A stretch of 16,921 bases of DNA from Flavobacteriales bacterium UBA5692 (GCA_002420235.1 DIHQ01000186.1:1-16921); one strand, 5' to 3'; positions 1 through 7,308 are shown, counted from the stretch's first letter. A program made the numbers and translations. The notes: generated from the sequence alone by a model not told the origin.

Positions 1-187
1 AACCGCCGTGAAAGCATAGCACCAATGGCACCCCTTCATCGGTATCAAAATCAACAGGAACGTACTGTAAGTAGGTACGGGTTTGGCCGCTGACGATGAG
101 GGATTCGTTGGTTAGTTGAGCTGAGAGTGTTGAAGCACTGAGCAAGCAGGTGAGCAGTATGCTGTATAAGAGGTGTTTTTCTGTCAT
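1..187 (-). CDS. Secreted alpha/beta-hydrolase esterase (LpqC/PHB-depolymerase-like), 5' part only
   Basis: The first 62 codons are visible and the gene runs off the left edge. The protein opens with a short charged stretch and a hydrophobic core ending at a signal-peptidase-like S-A-Q near residue 24, so it is probably exported. Next come a beta-rich segment (SGQTRTYLQYVPVDF) and PLVLCFHGG at the cut. The 'return R-x-Y, then hydrophobic strand plus HGG oxyanion-hole' pattern is typical of LpqC-type polyhydroxybutyrate depolymerase or feruloyl esterase proteins. The catalytic Ser, Asp and His would lie outside the window, so the substrate cannot be judged. The ATG gives a complete signal peptide. 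No Shine-Dalgarno sequence is seen upstream. Confidence 0.72.
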   Translation of the reverse strand, partial: MTEKHLLYSILLTCLLSASTLSAQLTNESLIVSGQTRTYLQYVPVDFDTDEGVPLVLCFHGG

Positions 188-567
188 TTTCAAAAGATGA
201 TTGAAATTTTTGCCTTGTCGAGCCTTTAGAATAGCTAAGCGCATGATTTTACGTTTCTAAATAATTAATTGCCATTTAATACTGATATCGGTGATGGAAG
301 AATGAACAGGGCTGAGCCAGATGTTTCCCAATTCATAGGGCAGTAAATCCCGACTTTGGCTTTGAGGCCATAAAATTCATATTTCTTCATGGAAGAGAGT
401 ATGGAGCAATGTACGACCTCAGGTGATTGACGCACATTACATTTAGGTGGCAAACAAAACATGACGATTTACTCGTTTAGATTGAATTCGAGCTGATTCG
501 GTAGTGGGCATTTGCACGTCATCGATAGCATTTATGTTGACGGTCTGATGACGTTACAAAAAGTCGA
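188..567. other. Gene-poor stretch between two leftward genes
   Basis: About 380 bases without a gene I can support. A 65-codon leftward frame at 265-462 is open, but its translation resembles nothing I know, has no signal peptide and no convincing start context. I see no tRNA, no strong hairpin with a T-run and no clear repeat. It probably holds the 3' trailer of the amidotransferase gene and the promoter of the esterase gene. Confidence 0.5.
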
Positions 568-1386
568 TTATCTCAAGTCGGCCGCCATAGATTCAATAAA
601 GGTCAAGCCCATGGATTCGACCATCGGTTGTGATGCAGCGGAACGTTCAGGGTGCCATTGTACTCCCAGGTAACAGGGATAATCGATGGTGTCAGACCGA
701 CGGATCCCCTCGACAAGTCCGTCGGGGCTAATGGCCCATGCTTCAAGAGGCGTTGCCAACTGATTCACACCTTGGTGGTGATGGGAAACAACGAAGGAGG
801 TGTCACCGGCAAATACACCAAACAACGATTTAGTGGCGACTACAGTGTGCAGCGTATCTCGATGCGAAGCCTCATCACCAGCACGGTGCAAATCGTTACC
901 TAACACTGCTGGTAGATGGGGGTGAAGGGTTCCACCATTGTGCACATTCATAAATTGCATGCCACGGCAGATGCCCAAACACGGTGTCTTCATCTTGTCT
1001 ACCCATTGCAGAAGTAAGGATTCCAACTGGTCTCTCTCAGGCTCAATCACCCCGCAGACAATGGTGTCTTCCGCTTGTTGATAGCGTTCTGGGTGGATAT
1101 CAGCTCCGCCTGTTAATAGAACTCCGTCTGCTTCCGGCAGGATTGAAGCCAATTCAATTGCATTAACTGCTGAAGCGTTGATCCATCTGATGGCGCAACC
1201 CTCTGATTTGGCGATGGGTTCAAGGTAGGTTTGGTACGTATTGCTAGACCAAAGCCGAGAAGCGATGACCGTTAGTGTGTCAGTTTGCTGTTCAGTTGGA
1301 TTGGAGCTAGGAATTTGCGGCGTCTCGCATCCAGAAATACAAATCGTTAGTAAGACGATCCAACCGGAGGTTTTAAATCTAATCAT
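568..1386 (-). CDS. Class I glutamine amidotransferase-like lipoprotein (peptidase C26, gamma-glutamyl-GABA hydrolase family)
   Basis: A 272-residue protein with the full C26 pattern: VLLTGGADIHPERY near residues 89-102, the nucleophile elbow CLGICRGMQ with catalytic Cys140, a SHHHQGVN segment near 201-208, and GVQWHPE with catalytic His245 and the following Glu. The family hydrolyses gamma-glutamyl amide bonds, for example gamma-glutamyl-GABA (PuuD) or folate polyglutamate. Unusually, it starts with a lipoprotein signal ending in I-S-G-C (Cys20), so it should act in the periplasm or at the outer membrane rather than in the cytosol. It may therefore process exogenous gamma-glutamyl peptides (inference). 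I chose the ATG at 1386 over a GTG two codons upstream. It is divergent from the YdjM-like gene, with 108 bp between them. Confidence 0.85.
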   Translation of the reverse strand: MIRFKTSGWIVLLTICISGCETPQIPSSNPTEQQTDTLTVIASRLWSSNTYQTYLEPIAKSEGCAIRWINASAVNAIELASILPEADGVLLTGGADIHPERYQQAEDTIVCGVIEPERDQLESLLLQWVDKMKTPCLGICRGMQFMNVHNGGTLHPHLPAVLGNDLHRAGDEASHRDTLHTVVATKSLFGVFAGDTSFVVSHHHQGVNQLATPLEAWAISPDGLVEGIRRSDTIDYPCYLGVQWHPERSAASQPMVESMGLTFIESMAADLR

Positions 1387-1494
1387 GCACACAAGGTATA
1401 GCTACGCCATAAGGTTTGATAATATCTTACTATTTCGCAATCGTTTTTGCTTCGTCGTCGCTTGTGCTTGCGATCTCTGAGCGACCTTCGCCAC

Positions 1495-2721
1495 ATGGAT
1501 TCGTTGTCGCAAATCGTGTTGGGTGCTGCAGTTGGTGAGGCGGTTTTAGGTAAAAAACTGGGTAACCGCGCGATGGTCTGGGGAGCAATTGCGGGAACAT
1601 TACCCGACATGGATGTGCTGGGCCAATTTTTTTTGAGTGAATTGGACAATTTAGCTTTCCACCGGGGAATAAGCCATTCGCTCACGTTTACGGTTATAGG
1701 ATCCTTATTTTTTGGGTGGGTTACCGACTGGCTGTACTGCAATTCACACCATGCTAAAATTGCAATGGCAGCTAAAGCCTTCGCCGTGGTTGTTTTGGGT
1801 TTTGTGATTAATTTTTTGACCCAACTCTTTTCTCCAGGTGGGTTCTTACCGGTTCTGCTTTATTTCCCCGCGGCGACTTGGTTGTGCTGGCGCCATGGCA
1901 AGCGTCGTTACTTCAGTGGTAAGTGGGTACAGCCTGAAACCGACACGAAGGGCTGGATCCAACTTTTCTTCTGGGGGTTCTTCACCCACATCTTGCTTGA
2001 CTGTTTCACTACTTATGGCACACAGGTCCTTGCGCCGTTCAGCGATTTACGCGTGGCGTGGGGGACCATCTCTGTTGTAGACCCAATTTACACTGTTCCA
2101 TTTTTGATTTGCCTTTTGGTCGCCGCTTGCTTTGGGCGAAATGACGGTCGCCGTCGATGGTGGAATGGGGCCGGCCTTGCATTGAGTTCACTGTACCTCG
2201 CTTTGACTGTTTGGAATCAAGCTCGCGTTGAGGCCACTTTAAAGCAGACGCTCTCTGGCCAAGGAATTGTCTATACCTCGCTTTGCATAACTCCAACTAT
2301 TTTCAATAACATCCTCTGGAATGCCGTGGTGGATGCTGATGATGAATTCTTGCTAGCACAGTATTCCATTTACGATGAGATACTCCCCAGCTTTCATTCC
2401 ATTCCTAAAGGCTACGAACTACTGCACAACTTAGAAACCGACGAGACCCTCGCGGTCCTGCGGTGGTTCAGCGCGGGCTACTTCAATGCGGTGATTAGAG
2501 AAGACGGCCAATTGCAGTTAAACGATCTTAGGTTTGGTACGTTCTCCGGCAAGGCAACAAATCCTGATGATTACGTCTTTCGCTTCAACCTCGATGACCG
2601 AGGACCGGATGCTCCGTATGGGTTTGAACAAGCACAGGGTGGACCTCCTGACAACAAGCCAGAGGATATGATGCGGGAGCTGATTGAACGTGCTCGAGGG
2701 ATTTCGGCACCAAGCGACTGA
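1495..2721 (+). CDS. YdjM/DUF457-family inner-membrane metal-dependent hydrolase-like protein
   Basis: A 408-residue membrane protein. It opens with MDSLSQIVLGAAVGEAVLG, typical of the family, followed by the conserved polar motifs PDMD (37-40) and HRGISHS (56-62). A third conserved block, THILLDCFTTYGTQ, lies near 168-181. Several hydrophobic helices occupy roughly the first 235 residues. The family is annotated as membrane-bound metal-dependent hydrolase; the conserved His and Asp residues fit metal binding, but the substrate is unknown. A soluble C-terminal part of about 170 residues follows and I cannot name it. The ATG at 1495 is preferred to one 48 bases upstream because the upstream residues are basic and precede the conserved N-terminus. 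It ends 1 bp from the stop of the convergent nuclease gene. Confidence 0.85.
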   Translation: MDSLSQIVLGAAVGEAVLGKKLGNRAMVWGAIAGTLPDMDVLGQFFLSELDNLAFHRGISHSLTFTVIGSLFFGWVTDWLYCNSHHAKIAMAAKAFAVVVLGFVINFLTQLFSPGGFLPVLLYFPAATWLCWRHGKRRYFSGKWVQPETDTKGWIQLFFWGFFTHILLDCFTTYGTQVLAPFSDLRVAWGTISVVDPIYTVPFLICLLVAACFGRNDGRRRWWNGAGLALSSLYLALTVWNQARVEATLKQTLSGQGIVYTSLCITPTIFNNILWNAVVDADDEFLLAQYSIYDEILPSFHSIPKGYELLHNLETDETLAVLRWFSAGYFNAVIREDGQLQLNDLRFGTFSGKATNPDDYVFRFNLDDRGPDAPYGFEQAQGGPPDNKPEDMMRELIERARGISAPSD

Positions 2722-2722
2722 A

Positions 2723-3784
2723 TCAATATGGCGGCTCGGCGCTCAGGCTCACGTTTTTTTTGACCGACCCATCGTCAAAGTGATAAAGGAGCATCCGACC
2801 CGGGGTGTAGGTGCAGATACGCCCCACCGCGTCGGTGATTCCAACCAGGTTGGCAGATCGATCTGAAGCGGACATTGATTCCACAGCTGTAGGCGCGATG
2901 TGTAATTTGAGAATGACAGGGCGGTGATCACTGACATTGGTGTCGAACTCAGACCAACCTCCCGGCATGTACGATGCGATGTCAAAGCACGACACAACTG
3001 TGGAAGGGGATGCAAAATCATCAAATAATTCATTGGAAAGAAGCAAGTGGTCGAGGTGCGAAGGCCATCCCGGGAAAGACCACCCCGAACTTGCCCCCTC
3101 TGCGATGGACATATCAGCAAACACGTACTCATTGGGCAAGTCCAAAAAAGATGCAAATACGTTGTTGGCAATCGGTTCTTGAATGAGGTCATTTAAATCT
3201 CCTAAAACGATGACGCGTTCCTCAGACAGGCCTTGCTGAATGAATTCATTGAGCAGCACGCATGCCTCGTAGCGTCGGGTTTCTTCATCATTGGCATCTG
3301 ACCAATTGATGGACCCATTCCCGCAACATTTGAAGTGGTTATTGATAGCGTAGAATACTTGGCCTTCAAAGGTAAAATGGAGCACGAGGGGCGATCGAGG
3401 GAAAGGGTTCCAAAATGTCGAAGCGGTATAGATTTCATAGGCATTAAGCACCTCAATGGCTTCGGTTTTATAAACATAAACCAGCCCCCCAAACCAACCG
3501 TCCATGAGCACATAGTCGTATCCCTCGATGCCTTCAACCATTCCTTTGAAGGCTGTTGTATCGTCAATTTCTTGGATGGCCCAGAGGTCGATATCGAGGT
3601 TCTCTATTATCGTCTGTACTCGCTCGATAGTGGCATTCCCGTTCTTCGGAAACCACTCGATATTCCAAGTAGCTATGTCGAGGGCATCGGGGGATCCAAA
3701 CTCTAAGTCGTCAAGGGTTTGGGCACTGATTGATTTTGCTATGAAAAGGAGGCCAATGAAGGCCAAGCGTGTACAGGTGGTCAT
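2723..3784 (-). CDS. Secreted endonuclease/exonuclease/phosphatase-family protein
   Basis: A 353-residue protein with a signal peptide ending in S-I-S-A-Q (residues 18-22). The EEP-fold motifs appear in order: WNIEWF (40-45), QEID with the metal-binding Glu72, NNHFKCCGNG (148-157), GDLND with Asp196 and Asn198, SHLDHLLLS (242-250), and SDHRPV with His287. All catalytic residues expected of a metal-dependent phosphodiesterase or nuclease are present. A probable role is extracellular nucleic-acid or phosphodiester degradation, but lipid phosphatases share the fold. Residues 312-345 (LVGITDAVGR then TPGRMLLYHF and DDGSVKKNV) resemble a type IX secretion C-terminal domain, which suggests surface export. 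The start was set at the ATG just before the signal peptide; the frame is open nine codons further upstream. The stop is 1 bp from that of the YdjM-like gene. Confidence 0.85.
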   Translation of the reverse strand: MTTCTRLAFIGLLFIAKSISAQTLDDLEFGSPDALDIATWNIEWFPKNGNATIERVQTIIENLDIDLWAIQEIDDTTAFKGMVEGIEGYDYVLMDGWFGGLVYVYKTEAIEVLNAYEIYTASTFWNPFPRSPLVLHFTFEGQVFYAINNHFKCCGNGSINWSDANDEETRRYEACVLLNEFIQQGLSEERVIVLGDLNDLIQEPIANNVFASFLDLPNEYVFADMSIAEGASSGWSFPGWPSHLDHLLLSNELFDDFASPSTVVSCFDIASYMPGGWSEFDTNVSDHRPVILKLHIAPTAVESMSASDRSANLVGITDAVGRICTYTPGRMLLYHFDDGSVKKNVSLSAEPPY

Positions 3785-3788
3785 GGCA

Positions 3789-3796
3789 CAAAAGTA
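3789..3796 (-). promoter_or_regulatory. Bacteroidota-type -7 element (TACTTTTG) of the nuclease gene
   Basis: An exact TAnnTTTG match on the minus strand, ending 4 bases before the ATG at 3784. No convincing -33 TTTG was found at the usual distance. If it is used, the transcript would be almost leaderless. Confidence 0.35.
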
Positions 3797-4022
3797 GCTA
3801 GATGGCGGCATGATAGGACTTAATTAAAACGCAGGTGGCAAATGCCCGTGCTTAGGACTCCACTGAAATTCGAAACGCCATCAATATTGATTCTTAAGCA
3901 CTTTCAGCGGCAAAATCGCCTGTCAGATTGCGGCAGTAAATAATCTCAAGCTGAGCATTATGCGGTGAGTAATTTCAATTTGGTAACGGGTGATGTCTCG
4001 AGGTGTTATTTTTCAGGTTCTT

Positions 4023-4052
4023 TTTGAAGTGGTTTTTTTGTGTTTATGTTTG
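4023..4052 (+). promoter_or_regulatory. Promoter of the beta-barrel gene (TTTG-N18-TATGTTTG)
   Basis: Both elements of the Bacteroidota housekeeping promoter are present: TTTG at 4023-4026 and an exact TAnnTTTG match at 4045-4052, 18 bp apart. The start codon at 4070 lies 17 bases downstream. This supports that ATG over in-frame ATGs at 4040 and 4046, which fall beside or inside the -7 box. Confidence 0.55.
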
Positions 4053-4069
4053 ACTTAATTTTTAAAATT

Positions 4070-4726
4070 ATGAAAAACATTATCTCCAGTTTCTTTGCCC
4101 TCTTTCTGCTCTGTTCGGCGAGTTCAGCTCAGACATTGCAAGGAAATAATGACTCTTCAGGGGCCACCACCAGTGATGTTGCCACCCTTTCTGGGCCTAG
4201 ATTTGGCCTAACTTTTGTTGGTGATGGTAGCACTTCTCAGTTTTTGAATCGCGTTCATGAAATGGATAGTTTAGCATTTAGCGATTTCGGGAGCTTACCA
4301 TTTACTTGGACTACACAGTACGGCTGGCAGTTCGAGACACGATTTGCCGACACAGGTGGTCCCGTAGTTGGCCTAGTAGAGTGGGTTGTCATGGTCGCGG
4401 GTATGGAAAAAGGTTTGATTTTGCCGTCACTTTCTAGTCTTGTCGGGGTTCGAGGAGAAAGCGGTTTTGAGTTTGCCACAGGCCCCAATCTCTCTCCAAG
4501 TGGACTTTCATTTGTTTTCGCGGCAGGTTTCAATTACAAGAAGGGAGACCTTAATATGCCCATCAACATTGCATTCGTTCCAGACAAAATGGGTCCAAGA
4601 GAGTCTGGTTTGGATGGCATCATTGACGTCAGTGACTACTTTGACGTTGTGAAGATGCGTGAAACAGGATATCGTCTGACAATTTCCGTGGGCTTCAATT
4701 TGAGCGGAAAAAAACAGAACAGATAA
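4070..4726 (+). CDS. Probable outer-membrane beta-barrel protein, function unknown
   Basis: A 218-residue protein with a clear signal peptide (MKNIISSFFALFLLCSASSAQ). The mature part alternates hydrophobic and polar residues and is rich in Gly and aromatics. It has strand-like blocks such as GPRFGLTFVG (42-51), the YGWQFETRF segment, and a C-terminal TGYRLTISVGFNL, which resembles the closing strand of an outer-membrane barrel. I recall similar uncharacterised Bacteroidota proteins with the order 'GPRFG, QFGWQFE, EWV, ME-G, GPNLS, GFN', but cannot verify this here. It lies 83 bp upstream of alkB on the same strand. It could be a porin for alkane or lipid entry by analogy with AlkL, but nothing in the sequence shows that. 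The start was chosen from the signal peptide and the promoter at 4023-4052. Confidence 0.7.
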   Translation: MKNIISSFFALFLLCSASSAQTLQGNNDSSGATTSDVATLSGPRFGLTFVGDGSTSQFLNRVHEMDSLAFSDFGSLPFTWTTQYGWQFETRFADTGGPVVGLVEWVVMVAGMEKGLILPSLSSLVGVRGESGFEFATGPNLSPSGLSFVFAAGFNYKKGDLNMPINIAFVPDKMGPRESGLDGIIDVSDYFDVVKMRETGYRLTISVGFNLSGKKQNR

Positions 4727-4742
4727 TCGGTTCTTTGGTTTT

Positions 4743-4774
4743 TTTGGGTGTACACCCTAACGGCAGTAACTTGT
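4743..4774 (+). promoter_or_regulatory. Possible alkB promoter (TTTG-N20-TAACTTGT)
   Basis: TTTG at 4743-4746 and a degenerate -7 box TAACTTGT (6 of 8 to TAnnTTTG) at 4767-4774 are 20 bp apart. If real, the transcription start falls near 4780, inside the second dyad. The first dyad overlaps the -33 element. Confidence 0.3.
4744..4759. promoter_or_regulatory. Dyad 1, TTGGGT-GTAC-ACCCTA: candidate TetR-family operator
   Basis: It contains a perfect 12-bp palindrome, GGGTGTACACCC (4746-4757). It matches dyad 2 in half-site sequence and spacer length. The overlap with a candidate -33 element fits repression of alkB by the TetR-family protein encoded downstream (inference). No T-run follows, so it is not a terminator. 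Confidence 0.5.
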
Positions 4775-4777
4775 GCC

Positions 4778-4793
4778 TTGGGTAAAAACCCAA
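4778..4793. promoter_or_regulatory. Dyad 2, TTGGGT-AAAA-ACCCAA: candidate TetR-family operator
   Basis: A perfect 6+6 inverted repeat with a 4-base spacer, centred 34 bp downstream of dyad 1 and ending 16 bases before the GTG start of alkB. The shared arrangement GGGT-N4-ACCC suggests that the same dimeric regulator binds both sites. A hairpin role is possible, but no T-run follows. Confidence 0.5.
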
Positions 4794-4809
4794 AACCAAA
4801 CAGGAACCC

Positions 4810-5865
4810 GTGAAAGATTTAAAATACCTTTTAGCTTATACCATACCGCTTTCTGCTTACTTCTCCTTTTCGTCGACAGGAATCTGGACGTATTCTGCTG
4901 TCTTCTATGCGTTCATTATCCTACCCGTGCTTGACGTTCTAGCGGGAGAGAGCACAACGAACTTGGATAGCGATAATGCCGTCAAAAAGAATGGTATGTG
5001 GATTTTTAACGCGATGCTTTATGCAAACGTGCCGATTGTTTTTGGTTTGATTTCCTTCTTCTTTATCCAAGTCGACACCCAATCGTACTCCATTTTTGAG
5101 TTGGTTGGATTGTTACTATCCGCGGGGATATTGCTCGCGACCAACGGAATAAATGTCGCTCATGAGTTGGGACACCGCAGATCGTTGCCAGAACGATTGA
5201 TGAGTAAGCTGCTCTACATGCCTTGCCTATATATGCATTTTTTCATCGAGCACAATTTCGGTCACCATATGAATGTGGCAACGCCCAAAGACGGGGCAAC
5301 CGCACGTTATAATCAGACGGTTTATGGCTTTTGGTTCTCTTCTGTGACTAAACAATACCGAAATGCATGGCGTGTGCAAGGAGAATTGCTGAAGCGGCAA
5401 AAACGATCATTCCTTTCTTCAAAGAACGACATGCTATGGTACCATATTTTTCAACCGGCATACCTGGGTCTGGTTTGGTATTTTTTCTCAATTGAAACCA
5501 TGCTATGTGCTGCTGCCGCAGGGGCCATTGCCTTTTTATTTTTGGAGAGTATCAACTACATCGAGCATTATGGATTACTTCGGAACAAATTGGAATCTGG
5601 TCGGTATGAGCGCGTGCAGCCCCACCATTCTTGGAATTCCAATTCTCACATCGGTCGAATCGTATTGTACGAGTTGACTCGCCACAGTGATCACCATTTC
5701 AGGTCGGCAAAGAAGTACCAAGTATTGAATAGCCATGAAGAAAGCCCCACACTACCCTTGGGCTATCCGGCCTCCATTTTATTAAGTTTAGTTCCACCGC
5801 TTTGGTTTCGTGTTATGAACCCACGTGTACCAGCACAAATGAAACCTCAATTAGCACATGACTGA
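4810..5865 (+). CDS. alkB: AlkB-family membrane di-iron alkane 1-monooxygenase
   Basis: A 351-residue integral membrane protein with all the His motifs of AlkB: HELGHRR (118-124), EHNFGHH (147-153) and RHSDHHF (291-297), plus the HYG signature NYIEHYGL (249-256). The following HHSWNSNSH (272-280) and the C-terminal LPLGYP and PPLWFRVMNPRV are also typical of alkane hydroxylases. These proteins hydroxylate terminal methyl groups of alkanes using O2 and electrons from rubredoxin. Hydrophobic helices lie around residues 6-45, 67-86, 96-116, 135-145 and 215-247. It is somewhat shorter than the roughly 400-residue Pseudomonas proteins. No rubredoxin or reductase gene lies nearby. The start is GTG: the conserved N-terminal helix begins at once and no ATG fits. 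The 3' end overlaps the tetR start by 8 bp, so the two genes form an operon. Confidence 0.88.
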   Translation: MKDLKYLLAYTIPLSAYFSFSSTGIWTYSAVFYAFIILPVLDVLAGESTTNLDSDNAVKKNGMWIFNAMLYANVPIVFGLISFFFIQVDTQSYSIFELVGLLLSAGILLATNGINVAHELGHRRSLPERLMSKLLYMPCLYMHFFIEHNFGHHMNVATPKDGATARYNQTVYGFWFSSVTKQYRNAWRVQGELLKRQKRSFLSSKNDMLWYHIFQPAYLGLVWYFFSIETMLCAAAAGAIAFLFLESINYIEHYGLLRNKLESGRYERVQPHHSWNSNSHIGRIVLYELTRHSDHHFRSAKKYQVLNSHEESPTLPLGYPASILLSLVPPLWFRVMNPRVPAQMKPQLAHD

Positions 5866-6523
5866 CGCCGCGAGCGGTTTGCTAACTGCGGGTACCCTTG
5901 ATTTGTTTTCGCAGAAAACCCGCGATAAAATATTGGCCACAAGCCTCGTCCTCTTCAATCAGAGAGGTTTTAGTGCGGTAACCACCGCTTCCATCGCTGA
6001 AAAATCGGGTGTACTTGAAGGAACCTTATGGTACCATTTTCGGGCCAAAAAGGACATTCTTTCTGCTCATATCGTATTGCTGCAATCTGTTTTTGCTCGC
6101 GGAAATACAAAATCTGATGCAACCGATGCAGCCACAATCATAAATGGTATCTTCCTTTCTTACGATGTGATTTGGGACTTTCGCTATTTGCTGCGCGATG
6201 ATTTCAATATTGCTCTTGCTCGCGATTCGGAAGTTTTAAACCAGGTAACAATTATCAATAATTTCTTAGACCAATGGACGGAAGAACGGATGCACCATGC
6301 TCATGCATCGGGTTTACTTCAGTTTGAACCCGGATTAGCCGGAGATGTCTCCGAGATAATCCTAGTCATGGGACGTTATTGGATGGATTTTTCTCACAAG
6401 AAATACCCTTCCATGGATGGATTGGAATTAAGAAGGAAAGGGCTGTCTCATATCTTCACTGTGCTCAAGCCTTACCTGACAATCGAGGCTAAATCCCTGA
6501 TTTTTGATCGGTTACTGAATTAA
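5858..6523 (+). CDS. TetR/AcrR-family transcriptional regulator, probable regulator of alkB
   Basis: A 221-residue protein. Residues 20-70 form the TetR DNA-binding domain: TRDKILATSLVLFNQRGF, then the helix-turn-helix TTASIAEKSGVLEGTLWYHF and the usual KKDILSAH. The C-terminal ligand and dimer domain has a DFRYLLRDDFNIAL block (around 108-121), which recalls the PF13972-type C-terminus; this is tentative. The ATG lies inside the last codons of alkB (ATGACTGA, 8-bp overlap), so translation is probably coupled. In this setting the regulator likely represses its own operon and responds to an alkane, fatty alcohol or acyl-CoA (inference). The two matching dyads at 4744-4793 are the best operator candidates. 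A spacer of 89 bp separates it from the next gene. Confidence 0.85.
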   Translation: MTDAASGLLTAGTLDLFSQKTRDKILATSLVLFNQRGFSAVTTASIAEKSGVLEGTLWYHFRAKKDILSAHIVLLQSVFARGNTKSDATDAATIINGIFLSYDVIWDFRYLLRDDFNIALARDSEVLNQVTIINNFLDQWTEERMHHAHASGLLQFEPGLAGDVSEIILVMGRYWMDFSHKKYPSMDGLELRRKGLSHIFTVLKPYLTIEAKSLIFDRLLN

Positions 6524-6612
6524 ACAAACATCTCATCGTAGTGGGTTGACGAAGGACGCGATATTCTGAAATTATGCAATGAACGTAATGGTCATGAGTC
6601 TGTTTTAATCAC

Positions 6613-7302
6613 ATGCAAAGGGTGAGCATTCTCAACCAATTTATTTTGACTTTGTGCATGTATGGCATATTCAGCACTCCTGCCGAATCACAGTGTACAT
6701 CAGACGATTATAATCTTCTTTGCGACGAAGGGGAGTCAATCAACGGGGTCGTATTTGATTGTGGATTTTCTTGCTTTCTATCGAACGACGTGACGTCATG
6801 CTTCGAAGATTGCATACAGATTGGTGTGCCCACAATGTCCAGTAGCTGTGTGACGTGCTTTGCAGAACAAAGTACATGCGTTACGAATAGCTGTTTTTTT
6901 GCATGCGCTTTTGGAACTGAAAGCGATTGCGAGGCTTGTGTGCAAGCCAATTGTCAGGAAGGATTTGAAATATGTGCAGGGATTGTAGACGCTGATGCAG
7001 ATGGCGAATCCAACATTTGCGATTGCGATGATAGCGATGCGACTTCCTATCCTGGCGCGCCGGGAACAGCCCAAGGTATCGATAACAATTGCGACGGCTT
7101 TATTAACGGTAATGAATCCCTGCTTGAAGACGGATGTCAGTTAGACATCAATGGAGATAGCACAATAACAATAGCAGATTTACTTATTCTCTTGTCTGAA
7201 TTTGGATGCCTTGAGAGCTGTGCGGCAGATGTCAATGGCGATGACCAGGTAGGGGTTTCCGATGTGCTGGAGCTTTTAAGTGGCTTCGGAGAACCGTGTT
7301 AA
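6613..7302 (+). CDS. Secreted Cys-rich protein with MopE-like and dockerin-like calcium-binding repeats
   Basis: A 229-residue protein in three parts. A signal peptide (1-27) is followed by a region (28-122) with 14 cysteines in CxxC, CxxxC and similar spacings, for example SSSCVTCFAEQSTC and SDCEACVQANC. Residues 126-166 match the putative metal-binding MopE-type motif: DADADGES, CDCDDSDATSYPGAPG, GIDNNCDGFIN. The C-terminus carries two EF-hand or dockerin-type loops, DINGDSTITIADLLILLSEFG (178-198) and DVNGDDQVGVSDVLELLSGFG (206-226), each followed by a Cys. The protein is therefore probably disulphide-rich, calcium-binding and extracellular. The dockerin-like pair may anchor or sort it, as such tails recur on secreted Bacteroidota proteins (recollection, unverified). 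The function of the Cys-rich part is unknown to me. Confidence 0.75.
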   Translation: MQRVSILNQFILTLCMYGIFSTPAESQCTSDDYNLLCDEGESINGVVFDCGFSCFLSNDVTSCFEDCIQIGVPTMSSSCVTCFAEQSTCVTNSCFFACAFGTESDCEACVQANCQEGFEICAGIVDADADGESNICDCDDSDATSYPGAPGTAQGIDNNCDGFINGNESLLEDGCQLDINGDSTITIADLLILLSEFGCLESCAADVNGDDQVGVSDVLELLSGFGEPC

Positions 7303-7308
7303 TTCATT

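Noticed and set aside
265..462. 65-codon leftward frame between the esterase and the amidotransferase genes
   Set aside because: No recognisable motif, no signal peptide, no promoter or coupling to a neighbour. It may be chance, so it is only mentioned in the intergenic entry.
1383..1742. 119-codon minus-strand frame over the start of the YdjM-like gene
   Set aside because: It is antisense to a gene with clear family motifs, and its translation is rich in Ser, Arg and Pro without any domain.
3202..3567. 121-codon minus-strand frame inside the nuclease gene
   Set aside because: Another frame of the same strand as the EEP gene. The EEP frame carries all the catalytic motifs.
4746..4793. Dyads upstream of alkB as a terminator of the beta-barrel gene
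   Set aside because: Neither stem is followed by a T-run on the plus strand; the operator reading explains the two matching sites better.
5888..5895. GGTACC-centred palindrome GGGTACCC early in the TetR gene as a third operator
   Set aside because: It has GGGT and ACCC but lacks the 4-base spacer of the two dyads and lies within coding sequence; probably chance.
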